From Snuella sedimenti (GTDB taxonomy: Bacteria > Bacteroidota > Bacteroidia > Flavobacteriales > Flavobacteriaceae), in the NCBI RefSeq assembly GCF_016428595.1, contig NZ_JAELVQ010000011.1, positions 1-64,000 of the forward strand: a DNA stretch of 64,000 nt, in the 5' to 3' direction. Under the pieces are notes generated by a model, which was not told the DNA's origin, ran no database searches, and worked only from the letters and a program-made list of their open reading frames with translations. Positions 54,187 to 64,000 of the stretch are shown here, piece after piece. A program made the position numbers and the translations under genes. The number at the start of each line of letters is the position of its first letter. Positions within the stretch are counted from its first letter, which is position 1.

Positions 54187-55449
54187 TTATATTACAAATC
54201 CATTAGGAATTACTGCATTTTGTTTAATAACTACTATACCTTCTTTAATAACATAACTATCGGTTTCTATATCTTCTAAGTGCGGCCCTCCATTAATTCT
54301 TACATCGTCACCTATGGAACAGCCTTTATCAATAATGGCATTTTTAATAAAACAACGTGCGCCTATGCCAATGGTGCTAATTTTTGGGTCGTTTACCTCA
54401 TCCAGACTTTGATAAAAATCACTTCCCATCATATAAGTGTTAATTACGGTGCTCTCATCGCCTATTCTGGAACGAATTCCGATTACAGATTGTTCAATTT
54501 TGGCAGCACTTATAATACAACCCTCGGCTATTACTGTTTTATTAAGCGTAGTGCCACTTACTTTTGTTGTAGGAAGCATACGTGCATGGGTATAAATACG
54601 TTTGGATTTGTCGTATAAATCAAACTTTGGAATATCTGCTGTTAAGCCAATATTAGCTTCAAAGAAAGAGTCTATATTTCCAATATCGGTCCAATAGCCT
54701 TCGTATTGGTAACTCAATGTTTTATGGTGCTCTATATTTTGCGGAATAATCTCTTTACCAAAATCGATAGTATCTGGATTGTTCATCAATTCGATTAAAA
54801 GGTCGCGGTTAAATATATAAATTCCCATTGACGCCAAGTAATTACGTCCTTCTTTTTTCATGTCATCACTTACTTCCGATACCCAGTCTGGCAATAAACT
54901 GGCATCTGGTTTTTCAATAAAGGAAGTTATCACATTTTTATTGTCGGCCTTTAAGATTCCAAAGGATGTGGCATCCTTAGCGTTTACAGGAATAGTGGCA
55001 ATCGATATTTCAGCTTTACTTTTTATGTGGGCCTTTAACATTAATTCGTAATCCATTTGATATAGCTGATCTCCAGACAGAATTAAGACATATTTAAAGT
55101 TATGTCTTAAAACATGGTGCATACTCTGGCGTACGGCATCGGCTGTTCCTTGAAACCAACCTTTATTGGCAGGTGTTTGCTCGGCGGCCAATACATCGAC
55201 AAAAGCACTGCTAAAGAAACTAAAATGGTACGTGTTTTTAATGTGGCGGTTTAGGGACGCAGAGTTAAATTGCGTCAATACAAACATACGTTTTATATCA
55301 GAGTTGATACAGTTAGAAATAGGGATATCGACCAATCTATATTTACCTGCAATGGGTACTGCTGGCTTCGATCTTGATTCTGTTAATGGATGTAATCTTG
55401 TTCCTTGTCCTCCTCCTAAAATAATGGCTAAAACATCATTGTTTATCAT
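54187..55449 (-). CDS. glgC: Glucose-1-phosphate adenylyltransferase
   Basis: A 420-aa ADP-glucose pyrophosphorylase. Nucleotide-binding loop GGGQGTRLHPLTESRSKPAVP, then GKYRLVDIPISNC, LILSGDQLYQMDY, FIEKPD, YLASMGIYIF, EGYWTDIGNIDSF; a C-terminal left-handed helix domain (about 300-420) with hexapeptide-like repeats completes it. Rate-limiting step of glycogen synthesis, usually allosterically controlled. Five bases after glgA. Confidence 0.98.
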   Translation of the reverse strand: MINNDVLAIILGGGQGTRLHPLTESRSKPAVPIAGKYRLVDIPISNCINSDIKRMFVLTQFNSASLNRHIKNTYHFSFFSSAFVDVLAAEQTPANKGWFQGTADAVRQSMHHVLRHNFKYVLILSGDQLYQMDYELMLKAHIKSKAEISIATIPVNAKDATSFGILKADNKNVITSFIEKPDASLLPDWVSEVSDDMKKEGRNYLASMGIYIFNRDLLIELMNNPDTIDFGKEIIPQNIEHHKTLSYQYEGYWTDIGNIDSFFEANIGLTADIPKFDLYDKSKRIYTHARMLPTTKVSGTTLNKTVIAEGCIISAAKIEQSVIGIRSRIGDESTVINTYMMGSDFYQSLDEVNDPKISTIGIGARCFIKNAIIDKGCSIGDDVRINGGPHLEDIETDSYVIKEGIVVIKQNAVIPNGFVI

Positions 55450-55454
55450 ACTTT

Positions 55455-56861
55455 CTAATTTATTGCGTTATATAATTCGATATATTGTCTTGCAGAAGCA
55501 TCCCACGAATGGTCTATGCTCATAATATGTGTTCTAATAGTATTGAACCGTGCTTGGTCTTCGTATAATTTTACAGCTCTTTCAAAAGCTGTTACGATAG
55601 CCGAAGCGGTGGCTTCTTCATGGCAAATTCCAAAGCCATTGTCTTCAGAAATATCAACAACCGTATCTTTCAGGCCGCCAATGCTTCTTACAATAGGAAT
55701 GGTACCATAACGTAACGCATACATTTGATTTAAACCACAAGGCTCGACCCTGGAAGGCATAAGCAGAAAATCGGCTCCGGCATATATAATATGGGATAAG
55801 GCCTCGTCGTAACCTATAAAAGCATTATAATTGCCCTCTGTCTCCTCTTTTAAATCCTCTAAGGCACTTTCTACGTCTTTATTCCCCGATCCTAAAAGTA
55901 AAATAGATAGCTTGTTTGTTTTAAGAGCTGTTTTAAAGGCCTCGGGAAACAGATCCGATCCCTTTTCGCCTACAAGTCGCCCGATAAATGCAAATAAGGG
56001 TTTGTTAGAATCTAACTTAAATGTATCGCACAAGTGCTTTTTGTTTGCCAGCCTGCCTTCGGCAAGGGTATCGACACTATACTTCTGCACGATGAAATCA
56101 TCGGTTTCGGGATTCCATACCTTCCAATCGATACCATTTAAAATACCTACACATTTAGCGTGTTCATGACTTAACAAATGTTCCAATCCGTTGGCAGCGG
56201 TTTTTAATTCTTCCATATAACTCGGGGAAACCGTAGTAACACGCCAAGCACATTTTATAGCGGCGGCTAATGGGTTTATAACACCGCCCCAATCTAGTAA
56301 GCCAACGTTATTAAAATTGAAAGAGGGTATTAAATTAACTTTATCATGTGAAAACCAACCTTGGTATTGTGCATTGTGAATGGTTAATATGTTGGGGGTC
56401 TTTCTAAAGGCTTCGTACTTATAACTTTCTTGCAACATAAATGGCACAAGCCCTGTGTGGTGGTCATGACAATGAATAATAGCGGGGTATTGGTCTATAG
56501 TAAGTAACCAATCTAAAGCCGCGATTTGAAATGCCAGAAAACGTTCGGTGTCATCGCTAGAATAAACATAATCTTTAAAAAGGAGTTTGGGAACATCCAC
56601 AAAAAAGAGATCAAAGTCTATAGGTGAATTTTCAAGTTTTAGAATACGAAATTCAAAGCTTGTTTCTCCAAGCAGTAGCTCAGCATTATATATTGACGAA
56701 AAGCGGTGTGCTTTAGTAAACTTATTATTATAAAACGGCATGATAACCTGCGATGTCACTGTAGCACTGTTTTGATATTTTGGTAATGCCCCTACAACAT
56801 CGGCAAGCCCTCCAACTTTAGCAACCGGATAGCATTCTGCACTTAGATGAATAATGTTCAT
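55455..56861 (-). CDS. glgA: Glycogen synthase
   Basis: A 468-aa GT5 glycogen synthase. It starts MNIIHLSAECYPVAKVGGLADV with the ADP-glucose-binding KVGGL motif; TIHNAQYQG, GILNGIDWKVWNP, FIGRLVGEKGSDLF and LLMPSRVEPCGLNQMYALRYGTIPIV (partial) are the remaining signatures. First gene of the operon, divergent from the histidine kinase gene across 234 bp with no promoter element I can call with confidence. Confidence 0.97.
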   Translation of the reverse strand: MNIIHLSAECYPVAKVGGLADVVGALPKYQNSATVTSQVIMPFYNNKFTKAHRFSSIYNAELLLGETSFEFRILKLENSPIDFDLFFVDVPKLLFKDYVYSSDDTERFLAFQIAALDWLLTIDQYPAIIHCHDHHTGLVPFMLQESYKYEAFRKTPNILTIHNAQYQGWFSHDKVNLIPSFNFNNVGLLDWGGVINPLAAAIKCAWRVTTVSPSYMEELKTAANGLEHLLSHEHAKCVGILNGIDWKVWNPETDDFIVQKYSVDTLAEGRLANKKHLCDTFKLDSNKPLFAFIGRLVGEKGSDLFPEAFKTALKTNKLSILLLGSGNKDVESALEDLKEETEGNYNAFIGYDEALSHIIYAGADFLLMPSRVEPCGLNQMYALRYGTIPIVRSIGGLKDTVVDISEDNGFGICHEEATASAIVTAFERAVKLYEDQARFNTIRTHIMSIDHSWDASARQYIELYNAIN

Positions 56862-57095
56862 AGATAATTTTGCGTATGTTATAAACTTACAAAATAAATG
56901 TTAAGATTACTAGGTGCATCTTATTTTTAAAGATATTATTGTGTATCTCTAATTAATCAGAATTATCTGTAAGGAAACCATACTAAATACAGGTGATAAT
57001 TTTTAAATTTTAAATTTAGATACAATAATATTAATCTTTCCATGCACATATTAACACGATATTTTATATTTTAGACGAAAAAGATTACAACAACC

Positions 57096-59150
57096 ATGTG
57101 TAAAAACATTGCTTTATTAATATTCTCTTTCTTTAGTCTGTACAACCTAAACACACAAAGCACTTCGTTTAAACAACAACTGGACAGTATACAAGAACTT
57201 AGACATTTATCTAGAAATGAAAATTTGAATCTGGAGACAAGGATAATGCATGCCAAAGAAGCCAGTGAACTGTCCCATAAAATGGGAGTGGATTCTATTA
57301 TCTTAAATTCTGATATGAAGTTGGCTTACATCTTTTCAAATCACAAGAAATATGGTAAAGATTCTAAAAAATTGTACTATAAAAATTTAAAACTAGCCCT
57401 TAAATTAAAAGATACAGTTTCTGAAGCATATGCAAATTTTCATTTAGGATATTATTATCAAGTACATAGGAATATAAATGATAGTGCTTATTATCATTAT
57501 AATGTTTCCTTAAAGTTGTTTAAGAATTCTAATAGTATAAAAGATGATGAAAAAATAAGGATAATATCAATCATATATTTAAATGTTGGAAATTTACAAA
57601 AAAATGGAAATGACTACATAGGGAGTCAGGCTTCAGTAATTAAAGGTATCGATCTTTTAAAATCAGTACCAGATAGAATGGATAATATAGATACATTAGG
57701 AGCTCTATACGAATTGTTAGGGGTCAGTTTGAAGCAACTAAAACTATACGATGAAGCCCTCATATATCATCAAAAGTCATTAGAGTTTAAAAATAAACTA
57801 CCAGATAATTACATAGATAAATTATACAGTAAAATTAATATAGCAGAACTCTATAAGGAGAAAGGTGATTATAATAAAGCCTTGTCCATATATAATACTT
57901 TACTTAAAGATTCTTTATTATTTGAAAAAGATCTATTAAGTTATGCTGATGTTATTAACAACATGGCGTATGGTATGTACCTGTCAGGTGACAAGAATTA
58001 TGATAAGATTGACGCCTTGTTTACAGAGGCCTATAAGATTGGTGACAGTTTGGATGCCCCATACGAAATAGCAGCCGGGGGCAACGACATGGCTACGTTC
58101 TATCATGCCACTGGCGAAAATGAAAAGGCGAGATACTACGCCGATCGATCCTATAAAATAGCCAAGCGGATAAAGAATAACTTTGAAGTCCAGCGCTCAC
58201 TGTTATTGCTCTCCAAACTTACACCCGGCGATTCGGGAAAGGCTTATCTGTATGAACACATCCGGCTTAACGACAGCTTGATACACGCCGAGCGTAGCAA
58301 CCGTAACAAATTTGCGAGGTTACAGTTCGAAACGGATGAGTATATAGAGAAAAGTGAACGCCTAAATGCCCAGAACATCCTGATCTCTGTTATTGCTGGT
58401 ATCCTTATTCTGGTTATGGGATTGCTCTATATCATCAAATCGCAACGTGCTAAGAACAAGTCCTTAATTTACGAACAGGCACAACAGGAGTCCAATCAGG
58501 AAATCTACAACCTGATGCTTGGTCAACAGGAAAAGCTTGAAGAAGGACGCTTGCGGGAACGACAGCGTATCTCGGAAGAGCTCCACGACGGCATCATGAG
58601 CCAGCTCTTCGGGGTACGTATGGGTATGGGTTTCCTAGAACTGGAAGGCGATACCAATACCATGGATCAGTACAAACAACTAACTAGAGAACTACAGGCT
58701 CTGGAGGAAGGGATAAGGAACATATCGCACGAGCTCAAGGACAGTTTATTACCTCCAAGGATAGACTTTTTATCCCTGTTGGAATCCTACCTAAAGAAGC
58801 AAGGTGAAGTTGGTCGCTTTAACTACGAAATAAACGATACCGAGGATTGTTCCCTGGATTCATTGGACAACAACAAAAAGGTAACGGTATACCGTATCGT
58901 CCAGGAAGCCGTTCAGAATGTTATCAAACATGCCAAAGCCAAAACGGTTACGATTGCTTTTACGGAACACGAAGACATCCTTCAAATTACCATAACAGAC
59001 GACGGTACAGGGTTCAACCCCAAAACGAAACCCAAAGGTATCGGACTTAGGAACATTGAATCACGGGTACTGAAGCACCAAGGCGGTTTTGAGATCATTT
59101 CAAAACCCGGTCAAGGAACAACATTGATAATATCTATACCTGTTACTTAA
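57096..59150 (+). CDS. TPR-containing histidine kinase (HisKA_3 type), compositionally mosaic
   Basis: A 684-aa sensor kinase. A signal peptide (1-20, ending near LNTQ) is followed by tetratricopeptide-like helical repeats (about 60-400), one transmembrane helix (about 427-447), a coiled stretch, a HisKA_3 H-box with His497 ([16 protein letters not shown]) and a HATPase_c domain ([31 protein letters not shown]). Such NarL-type kinases normally have a LuxR-type response regulator next door; here none, so it is orphan. Base composition changes sharply at about position 57,960: the 5' part is as low as ~18% GC in places, the 3' part reaches ~58%. Confidence 0.92.
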   Translation: MCKNIALLIFSFFSLYNLNTQSTSFKQQLDSIQELRHLSRNENLNLETRIMHAKEASELSHKMGVDSIILNSDMKLAYIFSNHKKYGKDSKKLYYKNLKLALKLKDTVSEAYANFHLGYYYQVHRNINDSAYYHYNVSLKLFKNSNSIKDDEKIRIISIIYLNVGNLQKNGNDYIGSQASVIKGIDLLKSVPDRMDNIDTLGALYELLGVSLKQLKLYDEALIYHQKSLEFKNKLPDNYIDKLYSKINIAELYKEKGDYNKALSIYNTLLKDSLLFEKDLLSYADVINNMAYGMYLSGDKNYDKIDALFTEAYKIGDSLDAPYEIAAGGNDMATFYHATGENEKARYYADRSYKIAKRIKNNFEVQRSLLLLSKLTPGDSGKAYLYEHIRLNDSLIHAERSNRNKFARLQFETDEYIEKSERLNAQNILISVIAGILILVMGLLYIIKSQRAKNKSLIYEQAQQESNQEIYNLMLGQQEKLEEGRLRERQRISEELHDGIMSQLFGVRMGMGFLELEGDTNTMDQYKQLTRELQALEEGIRNISHELKDSLLPPRIDFLSLLESYLKKQGEVGRFNYEINDTEDCSLDSLDNNKKVTVYRIVQEAVQNVIKHAKAKTVTIAFTEHEDILQITITDDGTGFNPKTKPKGIGLRNIESRVLKHQGGFEIISKPGQGTTLIISIPVT

Positions 59151-60943
59151 TCGTTTAATTTTAATACTGCCATAAATGCCTGTTGTGGTATTTCTACATT
59201 ACCTACCTGACGCATACGCTTTTTCCCTTTTTTTTGTTTTTCAAGAAGCTTACGCTTACGGGAAATATCACCACCGTAACATTTTGCGGTTACGTCCTTA
59301 CGTAAAGCTTTTATGGTTTCACGCGAAATAATTTTTGCACCAATGGCAGCTTGTATAGGTATGTCAAATTGTTGGCGCGGTATGAGTTCTTTTAGTTTTT
59401 CACACATTCTTTTACCAATATACTGTGCGTTATCGGCATGGATTAAAGCAGAAAGGGCATCAACGGGTTGTGCATTTAACAGGATATCAACACGAACCAA
59501 TTTTGAAGATTTCATACCTATAGGGTGGTAATCGAAAGAGGCATAGCCTTTGGAAACTGTTTTTAAGCGATCGTAAAAATCAAATACTATTTCGGCCAAA
59601 GGCATGTCAAAATTTAGTTCCACACGATCGGTCGTTAAATAGGTTTGATTGGTAATCATACCTCTTTTTTCAATACAAAGCGACATGACATTTCCAACAA
59701 AATCGGCTTTGGTAATAATGGTTGCTTTTATATATGGCTCCTCTACTCTATCCAATCCAGAAGGATCGGGCAAATCACTTGGGTTATTTACAATAATGAT
59801 TTCATCAGGGTCTTTTTTTGTGAAGGCATGGTAAGATACGTTGGGCACCGTTGTGATAACGGTCATATCGAACTCGCGCTCCAAACGCTCCTGAATGATC
59901 TCCATGTGTAGCATTCCCAAGAAACCACAACGGAATCCAAAGCCTAAGGCTGCAGAACTTTCGGGAGAAAAAATTAAAGAGGCATCATTAAGCTGTAATT
60001 TTTCCATCGAAGCACGTAGCTCTTCATAATCCTCCGTATCGACCGGATAGATACCTGCAAATACCATCGGTTTTACATCTTCAAAACCTGAGACAGCATT
60101 TTTTGTTGGATTTTTAGCATCGGTAATGGTGTCCCCTACCTTCACTTCTTTGGCTTCTTTGATTCCTGTAATGACATAGCCTACGTCACCTGCCTTTATT
60201 TCTTGTCTTGGGAATTGTTTTAGTTTTAGAGTCCCAACTTCATCGGCATAATAGTTTTTTCCAGTAGCGATAAACTTGATTTCCTGATTCTTTTTAATAG
60301 AGCCATTAATGACCCTAAAATAGGTTTCAACGCCACGAAACGGGTTGTAAACAGAATCAAAAATTAAGGCTTGAAGCGGTTCATCTGGATTACCTTTTGG
60401 TGCGGGAATACGCTCGATAACAGCTTCTAAAATATTATCTACACCAAACCCTGTTTTACCGCTGGCATGGATAACTTCTTCGGGGTCACAGCCTAATAAA
60501 TCAACAATGTCATCGGTAACCTCTTCTGGGTTAGCACTAGGTAAATCGACCTTATTCAGAATGGGAATGATCTCTAAATCATTTTCTAAAGCTAAATATA
60601 GATTAGAAATGGTTTGGGCCTGTATGCTTTGCGCTGCATCTACAATAAGTAAGGCGCCTTCGCAAGCCGCAATAGAGCGGGATACTTCGTATGAGAAATC
60701 TACGTGTCCCGGGGTATCAATTAAATTTAAAATGTATTGTTCTCCCTTATGGGTATACTCCATTTGAATGGCATGCGACTTAATGGTAATACCACGTTCA
60801 CGCTCTAAGTCCATATTATCTAAAAGCTGGTCTTGCTTTTCCCTATCGGTTACCGAACCGGTAAAGTCTAACAAGCGGTCGGCAAGGGTACTCTTACCGT
60901 GATCTATATGTGCAATAATGCAAAAGTTTCTTATATTTTTCAT
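59147..60943 (-). CDS. lepA: Elongation factor 4
   Basis: A 598-aa translational GTPase, the usual LepA length. The Met at 60943 ([19 protein letters not shown]) is chosen over an upstream in-frame Met at 60985. G1 [10 protein letters not shown]3 DTPGHVDF, G4 NKVD and the C-terminal LepA-specific region with GKMKSSKLV-like and [20 protein letters not shown] ending are seen. It promotes back-translocation on stalled ribosomes. Its stop overlaps that of the histidine kinase by 3 bp (convergent). Confidence 0.98.
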   Translation of the reverse strand: MKNIRNFCIIAHIDHGKSTLADRLLDFTGSVTDREKQDQLLDNMDLERERGITIKSHAIQMEYTHKGEQYILNLIDTPGHVDFSYEVSRSIAACEGALLIVDAAQSIQAQTISNLYLALENDLEIIPILNKVDLPSANPEEVTDDIVDLLGCDPEEVIHASGKTGFGVDNILEAVIERIPAPKGNPDEPLQALIFDSVYNPFRGVETYFRVINGSIKKNQEIKFIATGKNYYADEVGTLKLKQFPRQEIKAGDVGYVITGIKEAKEVKVGDTITDAKNPTKNAVSGFEDVKPMVFAGIYPVDTEDYEELRASMEKLQLNDASLIFSPESSAALGFGFRCGFLGMLHMEIIQERLEREFDMTVITTVPNVSYHAFTKKDPDEIIIVNNPSDLPDPSGLDRVEEPYIKATIITKADFVGNVMSLCIEKRGMITNQTYLTTDRVELNFDMPLAEIVFDFYDRLKTVSKGYASFDYHPIGMKSSKLVRVDILLNAQPVDALSALIHADNAQYIGKRMCEKLKELIPRQQFDIPIQAAIGAKIISRETIKALRKDVTAKCYGGDISRKRKLLEKQKKGKKRMRQVGNVEIPQQAFMAVLKLND

Positions 60944-60971
60944 AAAGGAATTTATACCTTGGGATAATTTG

Positions 60972-60979
60972 CAAATATA
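60972..60979 (-). promoter_or_regulatory. -7 box for lepA
   Basis: On the minus strand TATATTTG fits TAnnTTTG, 29 bp before the lepA start. Its position supports the shorter lepA start at 60943, because the longer one would begin downstream of no leader. Confidence 0.55.
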
Positions 60980-61068
60980 GTTCATTTATGTGAGGTTTGT
61001 TTAATATTTTAAAGGGAGTCTTTTTCATCTAACCTTAGGTATAGCGTTAAAAATGTCATATAATTACG

Positions 61069-61076
61069 TATCTTTG
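61069..61076 (+). promoter_or_regulatory. -7 box for the dus gene
   Basis: TATCTTTG fits TAnnTTTG, 28 bp before the GTG start at 61104. A weak TT-rich -33 lies about 20 bp upstream. Confidence 0.55.
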
Positions 61077-61103
61077 CAGCTTCAAAAAATAATGTAACAT
61101 ACT

Positions 61104-62096
61104 GTGGTTAAGATTGGTAATATAGAATTAGGTGATTTCCCTTTGCTTTTAGCGCCTATGGAGGATGTAAGCGATCCGCCTTTTCGAGCACTATGCAAAG
61201 AGCAGGGAGCCGATGTGGTATATACCGAGTTTGTATCTAGTGAAGGTTTAATTCGTAACGCAGCTAAAAGCGTTATGAAGTTAGATATTTATGAAAAGGA
61301 GCGCCCAGTAGGTATTCAGGTGTTTGGAGCGAATCTGGACAGTATGTTGCAAACGATTGATATTGTAGCCGAATCGAAACCGGATATTATCGACATTAAT
61401 TTTGGGTGTCCCGTAAAAAAAGTTGTGAGTAAAGGCGCTGGTGCTGGTATTTTAAAGGATGTATGCCTAATGGAACAACTCACTGCCGAAATGGTAAAGC
61501 GTACCAATATTCCTGTTACGGTAAAGACCCGATTAGGCTGGGATCATGATTCTATTCGCATTGTTGAGGTTGCCGAGCGCTTACAGGATGTAGGCTGTAA
61601 AGCGATTGCCATTCACGGGCGTACGCGGGCACAGATGTATAAAGGTAATGCCGATTGGAAACCTATAGCTGAGGTTAAAAATAATCCGAGAATGCATATT
61701 CCGGTATTTGGGAACGGTGATGTAGATACACCTGAAAAAGCTATGGAAATGCGTGATAGTTATGGTTTGGATGGTGCTATGATTGGTCGGGCGAGTATTG
61801 GGAATCCATGGTTTTTTAAGCAAGTAAAACACTTTTTTGAAACAGGTGAACACCTTGCTCCTATTTCTTTGGAGGAACGGGTGGAAGCGGCACGCAGGCA
61901 TTTACAAATGTCCATAGATTGGAAAGGTGAAGTATTAGGGGTTTTTGAAACCAGAAGACATTATACCAATTATTTTAAAGGCATTCCGCACTTTAAGGAA
62001 TACCGTACCAAAATGGTTACAAGCGATCGTCCCACAGATGTTTTTGCTGCTTTCGATGAAGTTTTAGATGTTTTTGCCAACTATCCGTTTGCGTGA
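61104..62096 (+). CDS. dusB: tRNA-dihydrouridine synthase
   Basis: A 330-aa Dus-family flavoenzyme, GTG start. LLAPMEDVSDPPFRAL binds FMN, the catalytic acid is Cys102 in DINFGCPVKKV, and SKGAGAG, VKTRLGWD, AIHGRTRAQMY and GRASIGNPWFF complete the DusB-like pattern. Reduces uridine to dihydrouridine in tRNA with NADPH. Divergent from lepA. Confidence 0.95.
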   Translation: MVKIGNIELGDFPLLLAPMEDVSDPPFRALCKEQGADVVYTEFVSSEGLIRNAAKSVMKLDIYEKERPVGIQVFGANLDSMLQTIDIVAESKPDIIDINFGCPVKKVVSKGAGAGILKDVCLMEQLTAEMVKRTNIPVTVKTRLGWDHDSIRIVEVAERLQDVGCKAIAIHGRTRAQMYKGNADWKPIAEVKNNPRMHIPVFGNGDVDTPEKAMEMRDSYGLDGAMIGRASIGNPWFFKQVKHFFETGEHLAPISLEERVEAARRHLQMSIDWKGEVLGVFETRRHYTNYFKGIPHFKEYRTKMVTSDRPTDVFAAFDEVLDVFANYPFA

Positions 62097-62149
62097 TACG
62101 TTATTAAAAATACTTAACCCCGCTTTAATGTTAATTATCAGAACTTCTC

Positions 62150-63346
62150 TTAATTTTTATACCACCACGCTTTTTTATACATAGCTGTTTTAGCCACACG
62201 CTCACGATTATTCAATTGTAAGTAATTACCTGTTATCTGCTTACTACGGTAACCTAATACATGGAAAATAGATTTTGCAAAAAACCTGGCAATATTGAGA
62301 TTTACTTTTAAAATGCCTTCTTTTTTATCCAACCATGAAATACCTGGTAATAAAATAAGTAAGCCGTCCATTTTTAAACGCCTTAATAATGCAGATATGG
62401 TTAAAAAAATAGGTTTAATACGCATAATTATAAAATAACCGTCAACGCCTTTATTTTGGTATAATGGCATAAAAATTTTGGCATTGTACTCAGACTTTAA
62501 AACAACTCCATTGTTTACAGCCAATGCAGTTCCCTTTTTTATGTCCTGAAAGCTTTTAAAGCCATTATGCATTTTAAAATTATCTTTTGAATGTATGGAG
62601 TGTAAATAAACTATTTCAAAAAAATCAAACGTCTTTTGTGCTTGATCTTCCAGTTGTTTGTAATAAATCGGAAATTTTGGTAATGCTTCCTCATTTAAAA
62701 CACCTGAATACACCAAAGTTAAATAAACAAAGGCTATACTATTATTCACTGCATCGGCTGCATCATGTTGTCCAGACTCAAAACCCAAGGATACATATCC
62801 CAACTGATTGATATAACTTAAAAGCGCTCCATTTAAATATTCTTCTATTCCTAGTACAATAGGGACTGGAAATTGTTTGGAAAATCGACGATTTATCAGG
62901 GCATCATTAATAGTTATAAAAGGTAGGGTATCACTGGAAGTACTATGTAAATCGACAAAATAGAAGGAACCGCTATGGCTCTCTATAATAGAACTTAAAA
63001 GTTGTAATAAAGCCAATTGCTCTACCTCTTCGGTATTCAAAATAAACTTCTCTTTAGTCTTTTTTATTTGATCTTTGGTCCAAAGTCGGTTTAGGTCTTT
63101 ATCGTGAAATCTTATATGCGCTTGCAGCGCTTTTAAATTACCCGATATACCATAAACTTTTCCTCGAACCTGATTAGCATCTAACTTTTTAAAAACCTCA
63201 TTCAAAGCAAAAACACCAGAGGTCTCATTACCATGAACACCTCCAAAAAATACAACCGTAGGGCCGTTGGTTGTTCCTTTAACTTTTCCTAAGATACGTT
63301 CAACAGTTATTGTTTCAGCTAGTGCTTTATTGTGTACAGAGATCAT
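62150..63346 (-). CDS. Succinylglutamate desuccinylase/aspartoacylase-family zinc hydrolase
   Basis: A 398-aa M14-like zinc enzyme. Zinc ligands: His38 and Glu41 (GGVHGNETSG) and His134 (DLHSTSSD); substrate-binding DLNRLW at 84-89; catalytic Glu probably in GFESGQHD. The usual AstE/AspA fold ends near residue 300, and ~100 residues extend beyond, with a basic C-terminus. It starts immediately after the CBS-domain gene's stop (ATG at 63346, stop at 63347), so the two are translationally coupled. Function: hydrolysis of an N-acyl amino acid or a ligase product (inference). Confidence 0.85.
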   Translation of the reverse strand: MISVHNKALAETITVERILGKVKGTTNGPTVVFFGGVHGNETSGVFALNEVFKKLDANQVRGKVYGISGNLKALQAHIRFHDKDLNRLWTKDQIKKTKEKFILNTEEVEQLALLQLLSSIIESHSGSFYFVDLHSTSSDTLPFITINDALINRRFSKQFPVPIVLGIEEYLNGALLSYINQLGYVSLGFESGQHDAADAVNNSIAFVYLTLVYSGVLNEEALPKFPIYYKQLEDQAQKTFDFFEIVYLHSIHSKDNFKMHNGFKSFQDIKKGTALAVNNGVVLKSEYNAKIFMPLYQNKGVDGYFIIMRIKPIFLTISALLRRLKMDGLLILLPGISWLDKKEGILKVNLNIARFFAKSIFHVLGYRSKQITGNYLQLNNRERVAKTAMYKKAWWYKN

Positions 63347-64000
63347 TTAGTAAAAATCGTTTTTAGTGATTAGTCCTACCAACTTTTCATATTTAACTAC
63401 TGGAAGGCATCCTATTTTATGTTTTGTCATTATTTGTTTAGCAGCTTCAACAGACATGTACTCTCCTATTGTTATGATCTCTCTTTTCATGATTTTATCA
63501 ACCGCGTTAAATTGTTGCTTAGGTGTATCTAAATACAATTTAACATCGGTCCAGGTTAATAAGCCAACAAGGTTTCTATCACTATTGATAACAGGCATAT
63601 GATGAATGTTCTTCCATTTCATAATTTGTAAAACCAACTCAATACTGTCTTTTTTGTTGACCGAAAAAATATCTGAACTCATAATATGCTTTACAACACG
63701 TCGGTGGGTAATAGGTACCTCATCTGCTCTGTATAGCATATTCCAATTGGCAACTGGATGCCCTTTTTCTTGCTGTTCATAAAGCTTAGATGTAAGTATT
63801 TGCATGGCCTCATAGCGTTTATGGCTCTCCAATAAAGCTCTGTAATTTCTAATGATCCATTCCGATCCTGTTTGCTTCTGTACCCTATTTTTAATAACCT
63901 CCAGGTAAAACGCAGCATCACTAGACGAAACGCCCATATTTGACAATCCTTTGTAAGCCATAGGTAATAACTTCTCTAAGATTAAACGATGACTAGATAT
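63347..64000 (-). CDS. CBS-domain protein, C-terminal part (5' end outside window)
   Basis: At least 218 residues; the frame stays open to the window edge (ISSHRLILEKLLP precedes the first internal Met at 63961), so this is a partial gene. Two CBS motifs fill the C-terminus: about residues 105-160 from the edge (HIMSSDIFSVNKKDS, HHMPVIN) and 160-218 (DKIMKREIITI, GCLPVV). The preceding part (YLEVIKNRVQKQTGSEWIIRNY) resembles the C-terminal end of glutamate-cysteine-ligase-like (GCS2) proteins that carry CBS pairs in Bacteroidota (memory). CBS pairs bind adenine nucleotides. Confidence 0.75.
   Translation of the reverse strand: MSSHRLILEKLLPMAYKGLSNMGVSSSDAAFYLEVIKNRVQKQTGSEWIIRNYRALLESHKRYEAMQILTSKLYEQQEKGHPVANWNMLYRADEVPITHRRVVKHIMSSDIFSVNKKDSIELVLQIMKWKNIHHMPVINSDRNLVGLLTWTDVKLYLDTPKQQFNAVDKIMKREIITIGEYMSVEAAKQIMTKHKIGCLPVVKYEKLVGLITKNDFY

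Noticed and set aside
60944-60985. 14-codon N-terminal extension of LepA
   Set aside because: LepA normally starts with MKNIRNF...; the predicted -7 box lies within this extension.
1-64000. CRISPR arrays, tRNA/rRNA genes, prophage or transposase genes
   Set aside because: No regularly spaced repeats, cloverleaf-like genes or recognisable phage/transposase proteins were seen; a tRNA scan would settle it.

Overview
The window is chromosomal DNA of a Bacteroidota bacterium, most likely a marine member of the Flavobacteriaceae. The signs are low GC with AT-rich intergenic DNA, a SusC/SusD pair under an ECF sigma/FecR switch, many lipoproteins, weak Shine-Dalgarno signals, TAnnTTTG-type -7 boxes, a PID-CTERM mini-protein, and a sulfatase. 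No tRNA, rRNA, CRISPR array, IS transposase or prophage was seen.

Layout. 0.1-12.8 kb (all minus strand): a sensory SusCD import locus reading sigma -> FecR -> SusC (with STN domain) -> SusD -> DUF4843-like lipoprotein -> PKD-like lipoprotein -> 31-aa ORF -> thioredoxin -> TlpA-like lipoprotein -> trypsin-like lipoprotein. It has no carbohydrate-active enzyme. The architecture suggests uptake of peptide and redox handling rather than a polysaccharide utilisation locus.

12.9-20.3 kb: a LacI-type regulator divergent from a sugar-acid pathway: LgoD-like L-galactonate dehydrogenase, altronate dehydratase, tagaturonate reductase, COG3618 lactonase and an SDR. Together they could convert L-galactose (a red-algal sugar) to 2-keto-3-deoxy-gluconate. 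Two near-perfect LacI-type operators lie in the divergent region.

20.3-24.8 kb: an XRE-cupin regulator, a phosphodiesterase/phosphonoacetate-hydrolase-like lipoprotein, a second zinc alcohol dehydrogenase and a DUF5690-type MFS transporter. An identical 17-bp palindrome in two of its promoter regions ties these genes into one probable regulon.

25-31 kb: housekeeping genes (PID-CTERM peptide, ribE, pdxA, yceD-rpmF-fabH-accB-accC). 31-35.8 kb: sulfatase, FAD oxidoreductase, mtgA, GreA/B-like protein, orphan ABC ATPase. 35.8-44.4 kb: four peptidases (S9, M28, M1, S8) and a metallo-beta-lactamase-fold hydrolase, interrupted by an 0.87-kb repeat island. The S9 peptidase appears to have lost its lipoprotein signal through a one-base loss in a poly-A run. 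44.5-49.7 kb: SulP transporter, universal stress protein and a cation/proton antiporter. 49.7-56.9 kb: glycogen operon glgA-glgC-glgB plus a GH31 glucosidase. 57-64 kb: an orphan TPR histidine kinase with a striking internal base-composition break, lepA, a tRNA-dihydrouridine synthase, an aspartoacylase-like zinc hydrolase, and the C-terminal part of a CBS-domain protein that runs off the right edge.

All functions are read from motifs and remembered family features. No database search was possible.
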